From: Egibacteraceae bacterium
Lineage (GTDB): Bacteria; Actinomycetota; Nitriliruptoria; Euzebyales; Egibacteraceae
NCBI GenBank assembly: GCA_030446745.1
Contig: JAUJMS010000017.1
Coordinates: forward strand, 1-61,554
Direction of reading: 5' to 3'
Length of the DNA: 61,554 nt
Numbering within the stretch: position 1 is the stretch's first letter; every line of letters starts with the position of its first letter. The notes under the pieces are model-generated. The model ran no database searches and was not told where the DNA came from. It was given only the letters and a program-made list of their open reading frames with translations. The position numbers and the translations under genes are program-made. Positions 45,706 through 53,740 of this stretch are shown in pieces.

Positions 45706-45808
45706 CCCTGCGGGGATTTCGGCGCCCCGATACCATGGCCGCCGGCGCGCGAGGTCCTCGCCGGCGCCATCCTCTCCCCGTGCCAGTACCCCAGGAAGCG
45801 AGTTCGCG

Positions 45809-46942
45809 GTGCCTACGGAAGCCGACGTCCGCCAAGCCCTGTCGACGGTCAAGGACCCCGACGTCGGCCGGCCGATCACCGACCTGGGGATGGTCAAACA
45901 CATCGCTGTCGCCGACGGCGTGGTCGACGTTCACGTACTGCTGACCGTGGCGGGCTGCCCGATGCGCGAGCGCATCACCGCGGAGGTCACCGCGGCGGTG
46001 CAGCGGCTGGACGGGGTACGCGAGGTGCGCGTCGAGGTCGGCACGATGACCGAGCAGCAGCGCGCCGCCTTCGCCGCGCAGGTCCGCGGCGGTGGCGGCG
46101 CCCCCAACGCCGGCGGACACGGCCACGGCAGCCAGCCGGTGATCCCGTTCGCGACGGTGGACTCGACGACGAAGGTGATCGCCATCGCGTCGGGCAAGGG
46201 CGGGGTCGGCAAGTCGTCCATCACGACGAACCTGGCCGTGGCCCTCGCGCAGGACGGCTATGAGGTCGGGATCCTCGACGCCGACATCTGGGGCTACTCG
46301 ATCCCGCGGATGATGGGTGTCTCGGGACGCCCCGCGGCGTTCGAGAACATGGTCATGCCGCTGCAGGGCCACGGCTGCAAGATCATCTCGATCGGCTTCT
46401 TCATCGACGCCGAGCGCCCGGTGATCTGGCGCGGGCCGATGCTGCACCGCGCGCTGCAGCAGTTCCTCGCCGACGTCCACTGGGGCGACCTCGACTTTCT
46501 GCTGTGCGACCTGCCCCCCGGCACCGGCGACATCGCGATCTCGCTCGCGCAGATGCTGCCCAACGCCGACATGCTCGTCGTCACGACGCCGCAGCAGGCC
46601 GCGCAGCGTGTCGCCCTGCGCGCCGGCCAGACCACCGCCCAGACCGGCATGCGCGTCGCCGGGGTCATCGAGAACATGGCGACGTTCGTCGCGCCCGACA
46701 CCGGCAAGGAGTACCGCATCTTCGGCGAGGGCGGTGGGATCCTGCTCGCCGAGGAGCTCGACACGAAGCTGCTCGGCTCCATCCCGATCGACCCGCGCTT
46801 GCGTGAGGGCGCCGACGCCGGCGTGCCGCTGGTCATCGGGGCGCCCGAGGCCCCGGCGAGCGTGCGCCTGCGCGAGATCGCCACGCAGCTCGCCGCGGCG
46901 AAGCGCTCGATCGTCGGCAAGGCGCTGCCGCTGCGCTTCTAG
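45809..46942 (+). CDS. mrp: Mrp/ApbC-family iron-sulfur carrier P-loop ATPase
   Basis: A 377-residue Mrp. The N-terminal MIP18/DUF59 domain (DPDVGRPITDLGMVKHI, AGCPMRERI) is followed by the P-loop IASGKGGVGKSSITTNLAVA and the CDLPPGTGDIAISLAQ Walker B. The CxxC usually found before GEGGG is absent (FVAPDTGKEYRIFGEGGG), as in other actinobacterial Mrp. It probably hands Fe-S clusters to apoproteins. GTG 45809 follows AGGAAG. Mycobacterium also keeps mrp near the sigE-htrA-tatB locus. Confidence 0.93.
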   Translation: MPTEADVRQALSTVKDPDVGRPITDLGMVKHIAVADGVVDVHVLLTVAGCPMRERITAEVTAAVQRLDGVREVRVEVGTMTEQQRAAFAAQVRGGGGAPNAGGHGHGSQPVIPFATVDSTTKVIAIASGKGGVGKSSITTNLAVALAQDGYEVGILDADIWGYSIPRMMGVSGRPAAFENMVMPLQGHGCKIISIGFFIDAERPVIWRGPMLHRALQQFLADVHWGDLDFLLCDLPPGTGDIAISLAQMLPNADMLVVTTPQQAAQRVALRAGQTTAQTGMRVAGVIENMATFVAPDTGKEYRIFGEGGGILLAEELDTKLLGSIPIDPRLREGADAGVPLVIGAPEAPASVRLREIATQLAAAKRSIVGKALPLRF

Positions 46943-47016
46943 GCGCGGTCGCTGGGCTCCGACGCGTCGCTGCCCGGCCTGACGCCACGCTCCCGCTCCC
47001 CGCGTACCCTGCCGCG

Positions 47017-47769
47017 ATGCGCGTCCTGGTCGTCGTGCCGACCTACAACGAGATCGCCACCCTGGAACGCGTCGCCAAAGGGGTTCTCGCCGCCGCGGGG
47101 CGCAGCCCGCACGCCGTCGAGCTGCTCGTCGTCGATGACGGCTCCCCGGACGGCACCGGAGCGCTCGCCGACCGGCTCGCGGCCGAGCACGCCGGCATCG
47201 CGGTGTTGCACCGCGAGCGCAAGGAGGGTCTGGGGCCGGCGTACCGCGCGGGGTTCGCGTGGGGTTTGGCGCGCGGCTTCGACGCGCTGTGCGAGATGGA
47301 CGCCGACCTGTCGCACGATCCGGCGGACCTGCCCCGGCTGCTCACGACGCTGGCACGCGCCGACCTCGTCGTCGGCTCCCGCTACGTCCCCGGCGGCAGC
47401 GTCGTGGACTGGCCGTGGCACCGCCTGGCGCTGTCGCGCGGCGGCAACCGGTACGTGCGCGCGGTGACCGGTCTGCCGGTGCGCGACGCGACGTCGGGGT
47501 ACCGCGCCTTCCGCCGGGCGGTGCTCGAGACGCTCGACCTGTCCACGGTGCGTTCCGACGGCTACAGCTTCCAGCTCGAGATGGCGCTGCGCACGTGGCG
47601 GCTGGGGTTCCGGGTGGTCGAGGTGCCGATCACCTTCGTCGAGCGCAGCGAGGGCGCCAGCAAGATCAGCCGAGCGATCGTCGCCGAGGCGATGTGGCGG
47701 GTGCTGCAGTGGGGGGCGCAGGGGCCGCGCCGGCCGGCGCCGCTTCATCCCCGCTCCGTCGCCGCCTGA
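47017..47769 (+). CDS. Polyprenol monophosphomannose synthase (Dpm1-like)
   Basis: A 250-residue GT2 glycosyltransferase. VVPTYNE at the start, VVDDGSPDGTG, and the metal DxD in EMDADLSHDP are those of dolichol- or polyprenol-phosphate mannose synthases; SGYRAFRR and EVPITFVER-SEGASKIS also fit. It would make the lipid-linked mannose used by cell-envelope glycan and protein O-mannosylation enzymes. It has no C-terminal membrane domain. The 3' end overlaps the convergent PAP2 gene by 104 bases. Confidence 0.9.
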   Translation: MRVLVVVPTYNEIATLERVAKGVLAAAGRSPHAVELLVVDDGSPDGTGALADRLAAEHAGIAVLHRERKEGLGPAYRAGFAWGLARGFDALCEMDADLSHDPADLPRLLTTLARADLVVGSRYVPGGSVVDWPWHRLALSRGGNRYVRAVTGLPVRDATSGYRAFRRAVLETLDLSTVRSDGYSFQLEMALRTWRLGFRVVEVPITFVERSEGASKISRAIVAEAMWRVLQWGAQGPRRPAPLHPRSVAA

Positions 47770-48427
47770 CGCCGGCCGCGACGGCACCGCCCGCGGCCAT
47801 CAGCCCGCGCCACGCCGCGCGGGTCGCCGCCGCGTTGGCCGCCGCCAACGGTCCGCGCCACAACGCACCCAGAGCCAGGCCGAGCCCCGCCCCGCCGACC
47901 ACGTCGGTGGGGTAGTGAACGCCGACGTAGACGCGACTGAACGCGACGTAGGGGCCGAGGGCGGCGAGCAGCCGGCCCGCCCGCCGCCCGCGGGCGTGTC
48001 CTGAGAGCACGGTGAACACCGCGGCGCCGACCGCGGCGTGACCGGACGGGAACGACGAGCCCGTCGGTTTGCGGATCAGCCGGCGCACCCCGTCGACCTC
48101 ATAGGGACGCTCCCGGCGCACCCGCGTCTTGTTCAGCTGCGCGAGGTTCCACGCCGCCATGCCGACGCCGAGGACGTCCGCGGCGACCCGGGGACGCCGC
48201 GCCGCGAAGAGCGTCGCCGCGATGCCGAGCACCGCGTACGCCGACCCGAGGTCGGTGGTCGCCGTGACGGCGCGGTCGAGCAGCGGCGAGCCGACGTGGC
48301 GCAGCGCATCACCGAGACGCACGTCGGCGCGCTGAATCGCCGGGCGGTGCAGCGCGGCCCACGTTCCGCCGAGCAGCGCCGCGCCGGCGCCGGCGAGCAG
48401 CGGCCACGACGACCGCCGCGGCGTCAC
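47666..48427 (-). CDS. PAP2-family membrane phosphatase
   Basis: A 253-residue PAP2 phosphatase that may recycle polyprenyl pyrophosphate or phosphatidate. The three motifs are KTRVRRERP, SSFPSGHAAV and SRVYVGVHYPTDVVGG, with five or six helices. The last 40 or so residues are Ala/Pro/Arg-rich and are encoded over the end of the Dpm1-like gene, so the true stop may be earlier if an indel is present. GTG 48427 overlaps the tatB stop (GTGA). Confidence 0.88.
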   Translation of the reverse strand: MTPRRSSWPLLAGAGAALLGGTWAALHRPAIQRADVRLGDALRHVGSPLLDRAVTATTDLGSAYAVLGIAATLFAARRPRVAADVLGVGMAAWNLAQLNKTRVRRERPYEVDGVRRLIRKPTGSSFPSGHAAVGAAVFTVLSGHARGRRAGRLLAALGPYVAFSRVYVGVHYPTDVVGGAGLGLALGALWRGPLAAANAAATRAAWRGLMAAGGAVAAGVRRRRSGDEAAPAGAAPAPPTAAPATSPRRRSLG

Positions 48428-48765
48428 GGGGTGTCGGGGTCGAACGGCGGCGCGAGCTCGGCGACGGCGGTCGGCATCGTCGCGCTGTGTGGCTTCTCCG
48501 GCCGCGCGCTGGAGGCGATGGGCCCGGAAAGGCGGGTGCTGCGCTCGAGGTCGGCGGTGGTCTCGCGCAGCTCGTTCGCGACGCCGGTGAACTCGTCGAA
48601 CTCCGCGGCGGCTTTCAGCTCGCTGATCGTGCCGGACGCCTCGCGTTTGAACTGGGCGATCGCCTGGCCGGCGCCCTTCGCGAGTTTGGGCAGCCGCTCG
48701 GGACCGAAAATCATCAACGCGAGGATCGCGAGGAAGATGATCTCCCAGAATCCGGGCGCGCTCAC
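48424..48765 (-). CDS. tatB: Twin-arginine translocase subunit TatA/TatB family
   Basis: A 113-residue Tat subunit: one N-terminal helix (FWEIIFLAILALMIFGPERL), then an amphipathic helix (PKLAKGAGQAIAQFKREA) and a polar tail with DEFTGVANELRETTADLERS. FGPERLPKLAK is the TatA/B hinge. Position directly after htrA in the sigE locus matches tatB of Mycobacterium, hence the symbol. GTG 48765, with GGAAGGA before it, is 14 bases from the HtrA stop. Confidence 0.87.
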   Translation of the reverse strand: MSAPGFWEIIFLAILALMIFGPERLPKLAKGAGQAIAQFKREASGTISELKAAAEFDEFTGVANELRETTADLERSTRLSGPIASSARPEKPHSATMPTAVAELAPPFDPDTP

Positions 48766-48779
48766 GGCGGTTCCTTCCG

Positions 48780-50072
48780 CTACTCGGGACGCTCGACGAG
48801 GGTCACGTCGGCGCTGCGCTCGCGGCCGCCGCGAAGATACGTGATCGACACGGTGTCGCCCACGTCGGCCTCGCGGATCGCGATGATCAGGTCGTCCATC
48901 GACTCGACGGGCGTCGTCCCGATCCGCACGATGACGTCCTGAGGCTGCAACCCTGCGTCGGCCGCCGGCGTTCCCGGCTGAACGGCCTCGATGAGCGCCC
49001 CCTTGTCGACGCCGAGCCGTTGCGCCGCCCCGGGCGGGACGTCGGTGCCCTCGACGCCGAGGAAGGGGTAGACGACGGCGCCCGAGGCGATCAGCTCGTC
49101 GGCGACACGCACCGCGATGTCGACGGGGATGGCGAAGCCGACGCCGGCGTTGGTGCGGGACGTCCCCGACGTCAGGATCGCCGAGTTGATGCCGATGAGG
49201 CGGCCGTCCGCCCCGACCAGCGCACCGCCGGAGTTGCCGGGGTTGATCGCGGCGTCGGTCTGGACGACGTCGGGCAGCCGGATGCCATTGCCGACGCTGA
49301 TCGGGCGTTCCAAGGCGCTGACGACGCCGGCGGTCACGGACCCCTCCAGCCCGAAGGGGCTGCCGATCGCGATCGCCAGCTGACCGACGCGCAGCGCGTC
49401 GGAGTCGCCGATCTGGACGGCGGCCAGGCCGCTGCGGTCGACCCGCAGCACGGCAAGGTCGGTCAGCGGGTCACGCCCGACGACCTCGGCATCGCTCATC
49501 GTGCCGTCGCTGAACACGACGCGAAGCTCGTCGGCGCCCGCGACGACATGGTTGTTGGTCAGGATGTGGCCGTCGGAGCGGTAGACGACGCCGGAGCCGT
49601 TGCCGCTGCCGCCGCCGGCGCGACCGGCGCCCTCGACGTCGATCTGGACCACCGACGGCACGACCGCCGCGGCAACCGCCTCGACCTGCGTCAGTCCGCC
49701 GCCGTCTTGCACCTCGACGGTCGCGGCCTGCACCGGCTGCGCCGGAGGCGGCGGTGGCGCGGCGACGTCGCCGGCGTTCCGGCGCGACGCCGCGAGCGTG
49801 ACGCCGCCCGCGAGCAAGCCGCCGATGAGCGCCGCAACGAGTGCGACCAGAACCAGTCGAGCACCGGAGATACCGGCCGGGGGCGGTGCCGGGGCGGGGG
49901 GCGGCGCCGCTCCGGCCGGAATGCGCGGATACGTCGGCGGCGTGGTTTCGACCGGCGCGCCGGCGGCGTCCCCGAACGGCGGTGAGCCGGCGGCGTTCCC
50001 GAACGGCGTCGTGCTGGCGGCGTCCCCGAACGGCAGCGTGCCGGCAGGCCGCTCCCAGTCGTTCTCGGTCAC
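48780..50072 (-). CDS. htrA: HtrA/DegP-type serine protease with PDZ domain
   Basis: A 430-residue envelope quality-control protease. A proline-rich cytoplasmic head contains three PFG(D/N)AA units, then one membrane helix (LVLVALVAALIGGLLAGGVTL, about residues 72-93). The protease domain has His in TNNHVVAG, Asp in DPLTDLAVL and Ser in NPGNSGGAL, and a PDZ domain (PFLGVEG to the end) follows. GTG 50072. It is part of the ECF sigma/anti-sigma operon, where it would degrade misfolded exported proteins and perhaps the anti-sigma factor. Confidence 0.94.
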   Translation of the reverse strand: MTENDWERPAGTLPFGDAASTTPFGNAAGSPPFGDAAGAPVETTPPTYPRIPAGAAPPPAPAPPPAGISGARLVLVALVAALIGGLLAGGVTLAASRRNAGDVAAPPPPPAQPVQAATVEVQDGGGLTQVEAVAAAVVPSVVQIDVEGAGRAGGGSGNGSGVVYRSDGHILTNNHVVAGADELRVVFSDGTMSDAEVVGRDPLTDLAVLRVDRSGLAAVQIGDSDALRVGQLAIAIGSPFGLEGSVTAGVVSALERPISVGNGIRLPDVVQTDAAINPGNSGGALVGADGRLIGINSAILTSGTSRTNAGVGFAIPVDIAVRVADELIASGAVVYPFLGVEGTDVPPGAAQRLGVDKGALIEAVQPGTPAADAGLQPQDVIVRIGTTPVESMDDLIIAIREADVGDTVSITYLRGGRERSADVTLVERPE

Positions 50073-50137
50073 ACGGGCTCCTCGTCGTCACGGCGGGGTG
50101 GCGCCCCACCGCCGCGGCCGTCGATGGGCCGCAGGCG

Positions 50138-51280
50138 CTACGCCCAGGGTGACACCCACGACCACAGCCTGCCCAACCCGCGGCGCAACCGCTCGAGCAG
50201 ACCGTCGGCGGCCGGGCGCGGCAGCGACGCAGCCATCGCGCGCAGCTCCTGGGGCGGCGCGTCACCGACCAGCGAGAACGTCGTACCGGACGCCTCCCAC
50301 ACGAACCGCCGGGGCAGCGTGCCGGGCCAGGTGTAGGCCTCGAAGCCCAAGTCGTCGACCTTCACCGCACCGTCGGGCAGGCTGCTCCGGTCCGGTCGCC
50401 CGCGCTGCTCGAACAGCGACACGGTGTACAGCCCGTCGCCGTAGACGACCTGCAGCGGCTCACTGCCGGCGGTCGACACGGCGAAGGACCCGTCGGGGCG
50501 GTAGCCACCCGGCAGCGCGTCGGGCACCGTCCACCCCGCCTCGCGTAGCACGGCGCGGTCCTGCTCGTCGACCTCGGCGACGGTCTGCGACCGGCGCACC
50601 ATCGACGGGCGCTGCCCGCGCGTCGGGCGCTGCGCCGCCGCGGCACGGCGCGGGCCCACGCTCGGGTCCAGGTCGAGCTTTTGGTACGCGACCATGCGCA
50701 GCAGCCGGGTCGCGCCGTCGTAGGTCTCGCGCCGCAGCAGCAGGCCGCTCGCCTCGTCGATCCACAGCCGCTCGACGAGCTGCGCGTCGGCGCGGCGGGT
50801 GATTTCGAGCACGGTGCACGGCCGGTCGAGCAGCTCCTCGGTGCCCACGATCGCGACGCGGTACTTCTCTTCGAGCCGGGTCAGGCCCTTGTGGGCCTTC
50901 GCGAGGTCGGCGGCCGGCAGCGGCAGGAACCAGCCACGCTCGTGGTCGGCGAGTCCGCTGCCGTCGTCGGCCAGGCGCATGGCGTAGCCGCCGGGGTCGG
51001 TGACCGCGATCTCGCCGTGCCCTGAGGACTGCACCGAGAACGTCGACACCGACGGCGTGCCGTCGTCGTAGGCGACCCACAGCGCCTCGCCGATGTAGGC
51101 GCGCTCCTCGGCGGCCTGGGCGGCGCGGTCCAGCAGGTAGCGCCAGCCGTGCACCGGCTCGGCCGCCGCGGCGGGCACGGTCGGTGCGAGCAGCGCGCCG
51201 GTCACCAGCGCGGCGGCGAACCGCGCCATCCGACGAGGCTGTCGCCGGGCTCGGGTGCGGCGTTCGGCGCCGCCCGTCAC
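50138..51280 (-). CDS. RseB-like exported regulator (MucB/RseB fold)
   Basis: A 380-residue exported protein. GTG 51280 overlaps the anti-sigma stop; the n-region is basic and the signal core is MARFAAALVTGALLAPTVPAAAA. The mature part has a LolA/RseB-type lipid-binding start (GWRYLLDRAAQAAEERAYIG, VEITRRADAQLVERLWIDEASGLLLRRETYD) and a second domain that ends with SFLVGDAPPQELRAM-like DUF4367 features. Its place between anti-sigma and htrA suggests it senses envelope stress and controls the anti-sigma factor. It has no counterpart in the Mycobacterium sigE locus. Confidence 0.8.
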   Translation of the reverse strand: MTGGAERRTRARRQPRRMARFAAALVTGALLAPTVPAAAAEPVHGWRYLLDRAAQAAEERAYIGEALWVAYDDGTPSVSTFSVQSSGHGEIAVTDPGGYAMRLADDGSGLADHERGWFLPLPAADLAKAHKGLTRLEEKYRVAIVGTEELLDRPCTVLEITRRADAQLVERLWIDEASGLLLRRETYDGATRLLRMVAYQKLDLDPSVGPRRAAAAQRPTRGQRPSMVRRSQTVAEVDEQDRAVLREAGWTVPDALPGGYRPDGSFAVSTAGSEPLQVVYGDGLYTVSLFEQRGRPDRSSLPDGAVKVDDLGFEAYTWPGTLPRRFVWEASGTTFSLVGDAPPQELRAMAASLPRPAADGLLERLRRGLGRLWSWVSPWA

Positions 51281-51723
51281 CGCCGTGCCTTCGGCAGCAC
51301 CGGCGTGGACACCGGCCCCCCGACGGCGCGCACGAGGTGCTCGGCGACGTAGACGTCCACGGGCACGGTGACGGTTCGGGCGCCGGGCGTGGGATCCCCA
51401 CCGACGGCGAACGCAGTGACGCCGACCGCGACAACCACCGCGGCAGCGCCCGCAAGCGCCCGGACCGCCGCGCGACGCAGCGCGCGACCGCCGGGCGGGA
51501 TCCGCGCCGGCACGCCGATGGGTGGCACCGCCACGCCGGAGGGCGCGACGCGTGCCGGCAGGCTGGCCAGCATGCTGCGGGTCACGCGCAGGGCGTGGAT
51601 GTCCTTGCGGCAGCGCGCGCAGTGCTGGAGGTGCGCGGCGACCCGGGCACGCTCGCCCGCGCGCAGTTCGCCGTCGACCCACGACGACTGCAGCGGTTCG
51701 ACGTCGCGGCACGAGTCAGCCAT
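51277..51723 (-). CDS. Anti-sigma factor with zf-HC2 domain (RseA-like)
   Basis: A 148-residue single-pass regulator. The N-terminal zinc motif is Cys5 plus HLQHCARC (H-x3-C-x2-C), a helix spans LAGAAAVVVAVGVTAFAV, and a short outer domain follows. It should bind and silence the sigma factor encoded just upstream until released by stress. ATG 51723 overlaps the end of the sigma gene by eight bases; the stop overlaps the RseB-like start by three bases. Corresponds by position to RseA of Mycobacterium. Confidence 0.88.
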   Translation of the reverse strand: MADSCRDVEPLQSSWVDGELRAGERARVAAHLQHCARCRKDIHALRVTRSMLASLPARVAPSGVAVPPIGVPARIPPGGRALRRAAVRALAGAAAVVVAVGVTAFAVGGDPTPGARTVTVPVDVYVAEHLVRAVGGPVSTPVLPKARR

Positions 51724-52345
51724 CGCGCCGCCCTCGCGATCCACGGACGTGGCCGAGCGCCTCGTCACCGGTCTGGGGCAGGGTGGCGAGGTACGCGCGG
51801 ACGGCGCGGCGGGCCCGGTGGATGCGCGAGCGCACCGTGCCGAGCGGCCACCCCGTCGCCGCGACGATCTCGTCGTAGGTCAGGCCCTCGACGTCGCACA
51901 GCACGATCGCCAGGCGGAACTCGGGCGCGAGCGCCGCCAAGGCGCGCTGGAGCCCCGCCTCGAGCGTCCGGCGCTCCACGACGTCGGCCGGCCCGGGTTC
52001 ACGCGACGCCGGCACCCGCCACTCCTCCTCCGGCAGCGGCTCGGTGCGCAGCCGGCCGCGGCGGCGGACGCGGTCGAGGAACAAGTTCTTCGTCAGGCGG
52101 TACAGCCAGCCGTCGAAGGTGCCCGGCTCGTAGCGGTCGAGGTTGACGTACACCCGCTCGAAGACGTCCTGCGCGAGGTCGGCGGCGTCGTCGGCGTTGC
52201 CGGTCAGGCGCAGCGCGATCGTGTAGATGCGCCCGCTGTAGCGCTCCACGACTTCGTCGAATGCGGGGCGCGGATCGGGCGTGACCGCCGTGCCATCGGC
52301 GGCACGGTCAAGCCCGCGCCGGCCTGCCCGCTTGTCCTCTCCCAT
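51716..52345 (-). CDS. sigE: ECF sigma factor of the envelope-stress locus (SigE-like)
   Basis: A 209-residue group 4 sigma factor: region 2 (ADDAADLAQDVFERVYVNLDRYEPG, FDGWLYRLTKNLFLDRVRRR) and region 4 (LAPEFRLAIVLCDVEGLTYDEIVAATGWPLGTVRSRIHRARR). Neighbours (O-methyltransferase divergent; anti-sigma, htrA and tatB downstream) match sigE of Mycobacterium. ATG 52345 has GGAGG 11 bases upstream; ATG 52393 in the same frame lies right at the predicted transcription start, so a longer isoform is possible. Confidence 0.88.
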   Translation of the reverse strand: MGEDKRAGRRGLDRAADGTAVTPDPRPAFDEVVERYSGRIYTIALRLTGNADDAADLAQDVFERVYVNLDRYEPGTFDGWLYRLTKNLFLDRVRRRGRLRTEPLPEEEWRVPASREPGPADVVERRTLEAGLQRALAALAPEFRLAIVLCDVEGLTYDEIVAATGWPLGTVRSRIHRARRAVRAYLATLPQTGDEALGHVRGSRGRRDG

Positions 52346-52397
52346 CGGGTGCGCGCCTCCGATCGGGCCGGCGACGAGTGTAGTGCCCACCATGGTG

Positions 52398-52426
52398 CCA
52401 ACGCCGCCGCGGCCCGGCCGAGTTCC
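52398..52426 (-). promoter_or_regulatory. Probable SigE-type promoter of the sigE operon
   Basis: On the minus strand GGAAC (52426-52422) and CGTT (52403-52400) are 18 bases apart, which agrees with the GGAAC / CGTT elements recognised by Mycobacterium SigE and SigH. The predicted start is about 52391-52394. It would make the sigma factor self-activating. The match is by eye. Confidence 0.5.
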
Positions 52427-52484
52427 CGCCCCGCGCCGGCTTCGTGGTTGACTGCCCGCACGCGCGTCCGGGCGAGGAGGATCC

Positions 52485-53123
52485 GTGGCAACCGACGAGC
52501 GCACGACCGCCTACCTGCGCCGCTTCGGCGAGGCCGAGGACGAGCCGTTGCGCGCCGCGCGCGCACGCTCCGAGGAGGCCGACATCCCGGCCGTGGCGCC
52601 GGAGACCGGGGCGCTGCTGCGCTTCTTCGCCCGCATGACACGCGCGCGTTCGGTCGTCGAGGTCGGCTCCGGCGGGGGCTACAGCGGGTTGTGGCTGCTC
52701 GGCGGCATGGACCCGCGCGGGGCGTTGACCACCATCGAGATCGACCCCGGCAACCAGGCGCTCGCGCAGCGCGCCTACGCCGAGGGCGGCAAGGGCACCC
52801 ACGTCCGCTGCATGCTCGGACCGGCGCTGTCGGTGCTGCCCAAGCTCGCCGACGCCAACTACGACATCGTGTTCCTCGATGCGGTGAAGGCCGAGTACGT
52901 CGACTACCTCACCCACGCCCGGCGGCTCCTGCGCCCCGGCGGGCTCCTGCTCGCCGACAACGCCCTGTGGAGCGGGCGGGTCGCCGACGCCGACGTCACC
53001 GACGCCGACACCGTGGGGCTGCGGACGTTCAACGACACGGTCCGCGACGACCCGTCCCTGCACGCCACCCTGCTGCCGGTCGGCGACGGCGTCCTCGCGG
53101 CGGTGTACGACCCGTCGCCATGA
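52485..53123 (+). CDS. SAM-dependent O-methyltransferase
   Basis: A 212-residue class I methyltransferase of the catechol/caffeoyl-CoA O-methyltransferase family. SAM site VVEVGSGGGYSGLWLL; acidic LTTIEIDPGNQ; metal-binding DIVFLDAVKAEYVDY and LLLADNALW. GTG 52485 with AGGAGG before it. The orthologous position beside sigE in Mycobacterium (Rv1220c) is kept. Its own substrate is unknown. The stop overlaps the EVE gene ATG. Confidence 0.91.
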   Translation: MATDERTTAYLRRFGEAEDEPLRAARARSEEADIPAVAPETGALLRFFARMTRARSVVEVGSGGGYSGLWLLGGMDPRGALTTIEIDPGNQALAQRAYAEGGKGTHVRCMLGPALSVLPKLADANYDIVFLDAVKAEYVDYLTHARRLLRPGGLLLADNALWSGRVADADVTDADTVGLRTFNDTVRDDPSLHATLLPVGDGVLAAVYDPSP

Positions 53124-53587
53124 CGGTGTGGTGCCTGACGACGTCGCCGGACAACTTCGCCCGGACGGCGAAGCTCGGCTGGACCGTGCAGGGTGTGAAG
53201 TCCCGCCGCGGCAAGACGGCGCAGTCGATCGCCGCCGGCGACAAGCTCGTCTACTACCTGACGAAGGTCGCCGCCTTCGGCGCCGTCGCCACGGTGACCG
53301 GCCCCTGCTTCGAGGACCACGAGCTGATCTGGACGTCGAAGCCGGGCGAGGACTATCCGTGGCGGCTGCCGATCGCCCCGGAGGTCGTCGCCGAGCCCGA
53401 GCACTGGGTCGCCGCCGACGAGCTGCGCGACGCCCTGCAGTGCTGGCGCAAGTGGCCCGCCGAGCACTGGAAGCTCGCGTTCCAAGGCAACATCCGCGCC
53501 TGGCCCGAGCACGACTACCTCGTGGTGCGCGAGGCGCTGGAGAAAAACGCAGGCCAGGCGCACGTTAGGGCGTCGCGAACGACCTGA
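53120..53587 (+). CDS. EVE-domain (PUA-like) protein
   Basis: A 155-residue EVE protein of the UPF0310 type: WCLTTSPDNF at the start, GWTVQGVKSRRGKTAQSIAAGDKLVYYLTKVAAFGAV, PWRLPIAPEVV, KWPAEHWKLAFQGNI. EVE domains recognise modified nucleobases in RNA or DNA. The ATG overlaps the methyltransferase stop (ATGA), so the two are co-expressed, which may hint at RNA- or DNA-modification biology but is not proof. Confidence 0.88.
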   Translation: MTVWCLTTSPDNFARTAKLGWTVQGVKSRRGKTAQSIAAGDKLVYYLTKVAAFGAVATVTGPCFEDHELIWTSKPGEDYPWRLPIAPEVVAEPEHWVAADELRDALQCWRKWPAEHWKLAFQGNIRAWPEHDYLVVREALEKNAGQAHVRASRTT

Positions 53588-53740
53588 CAGCGGGCCGGGG
53601 TGGGGGAACGCGGAGGCGCCGGAGGGCCCGTTGCAAACGTTCTGCACACAAGGAGCCGTGCGGCAGCGCACGTTCCGCCCGTTACGGCCGGCGTAGACGT
53701 GCACGTGCTGCCCGACCAGCCGACCAGGAGAGGATGGAAC

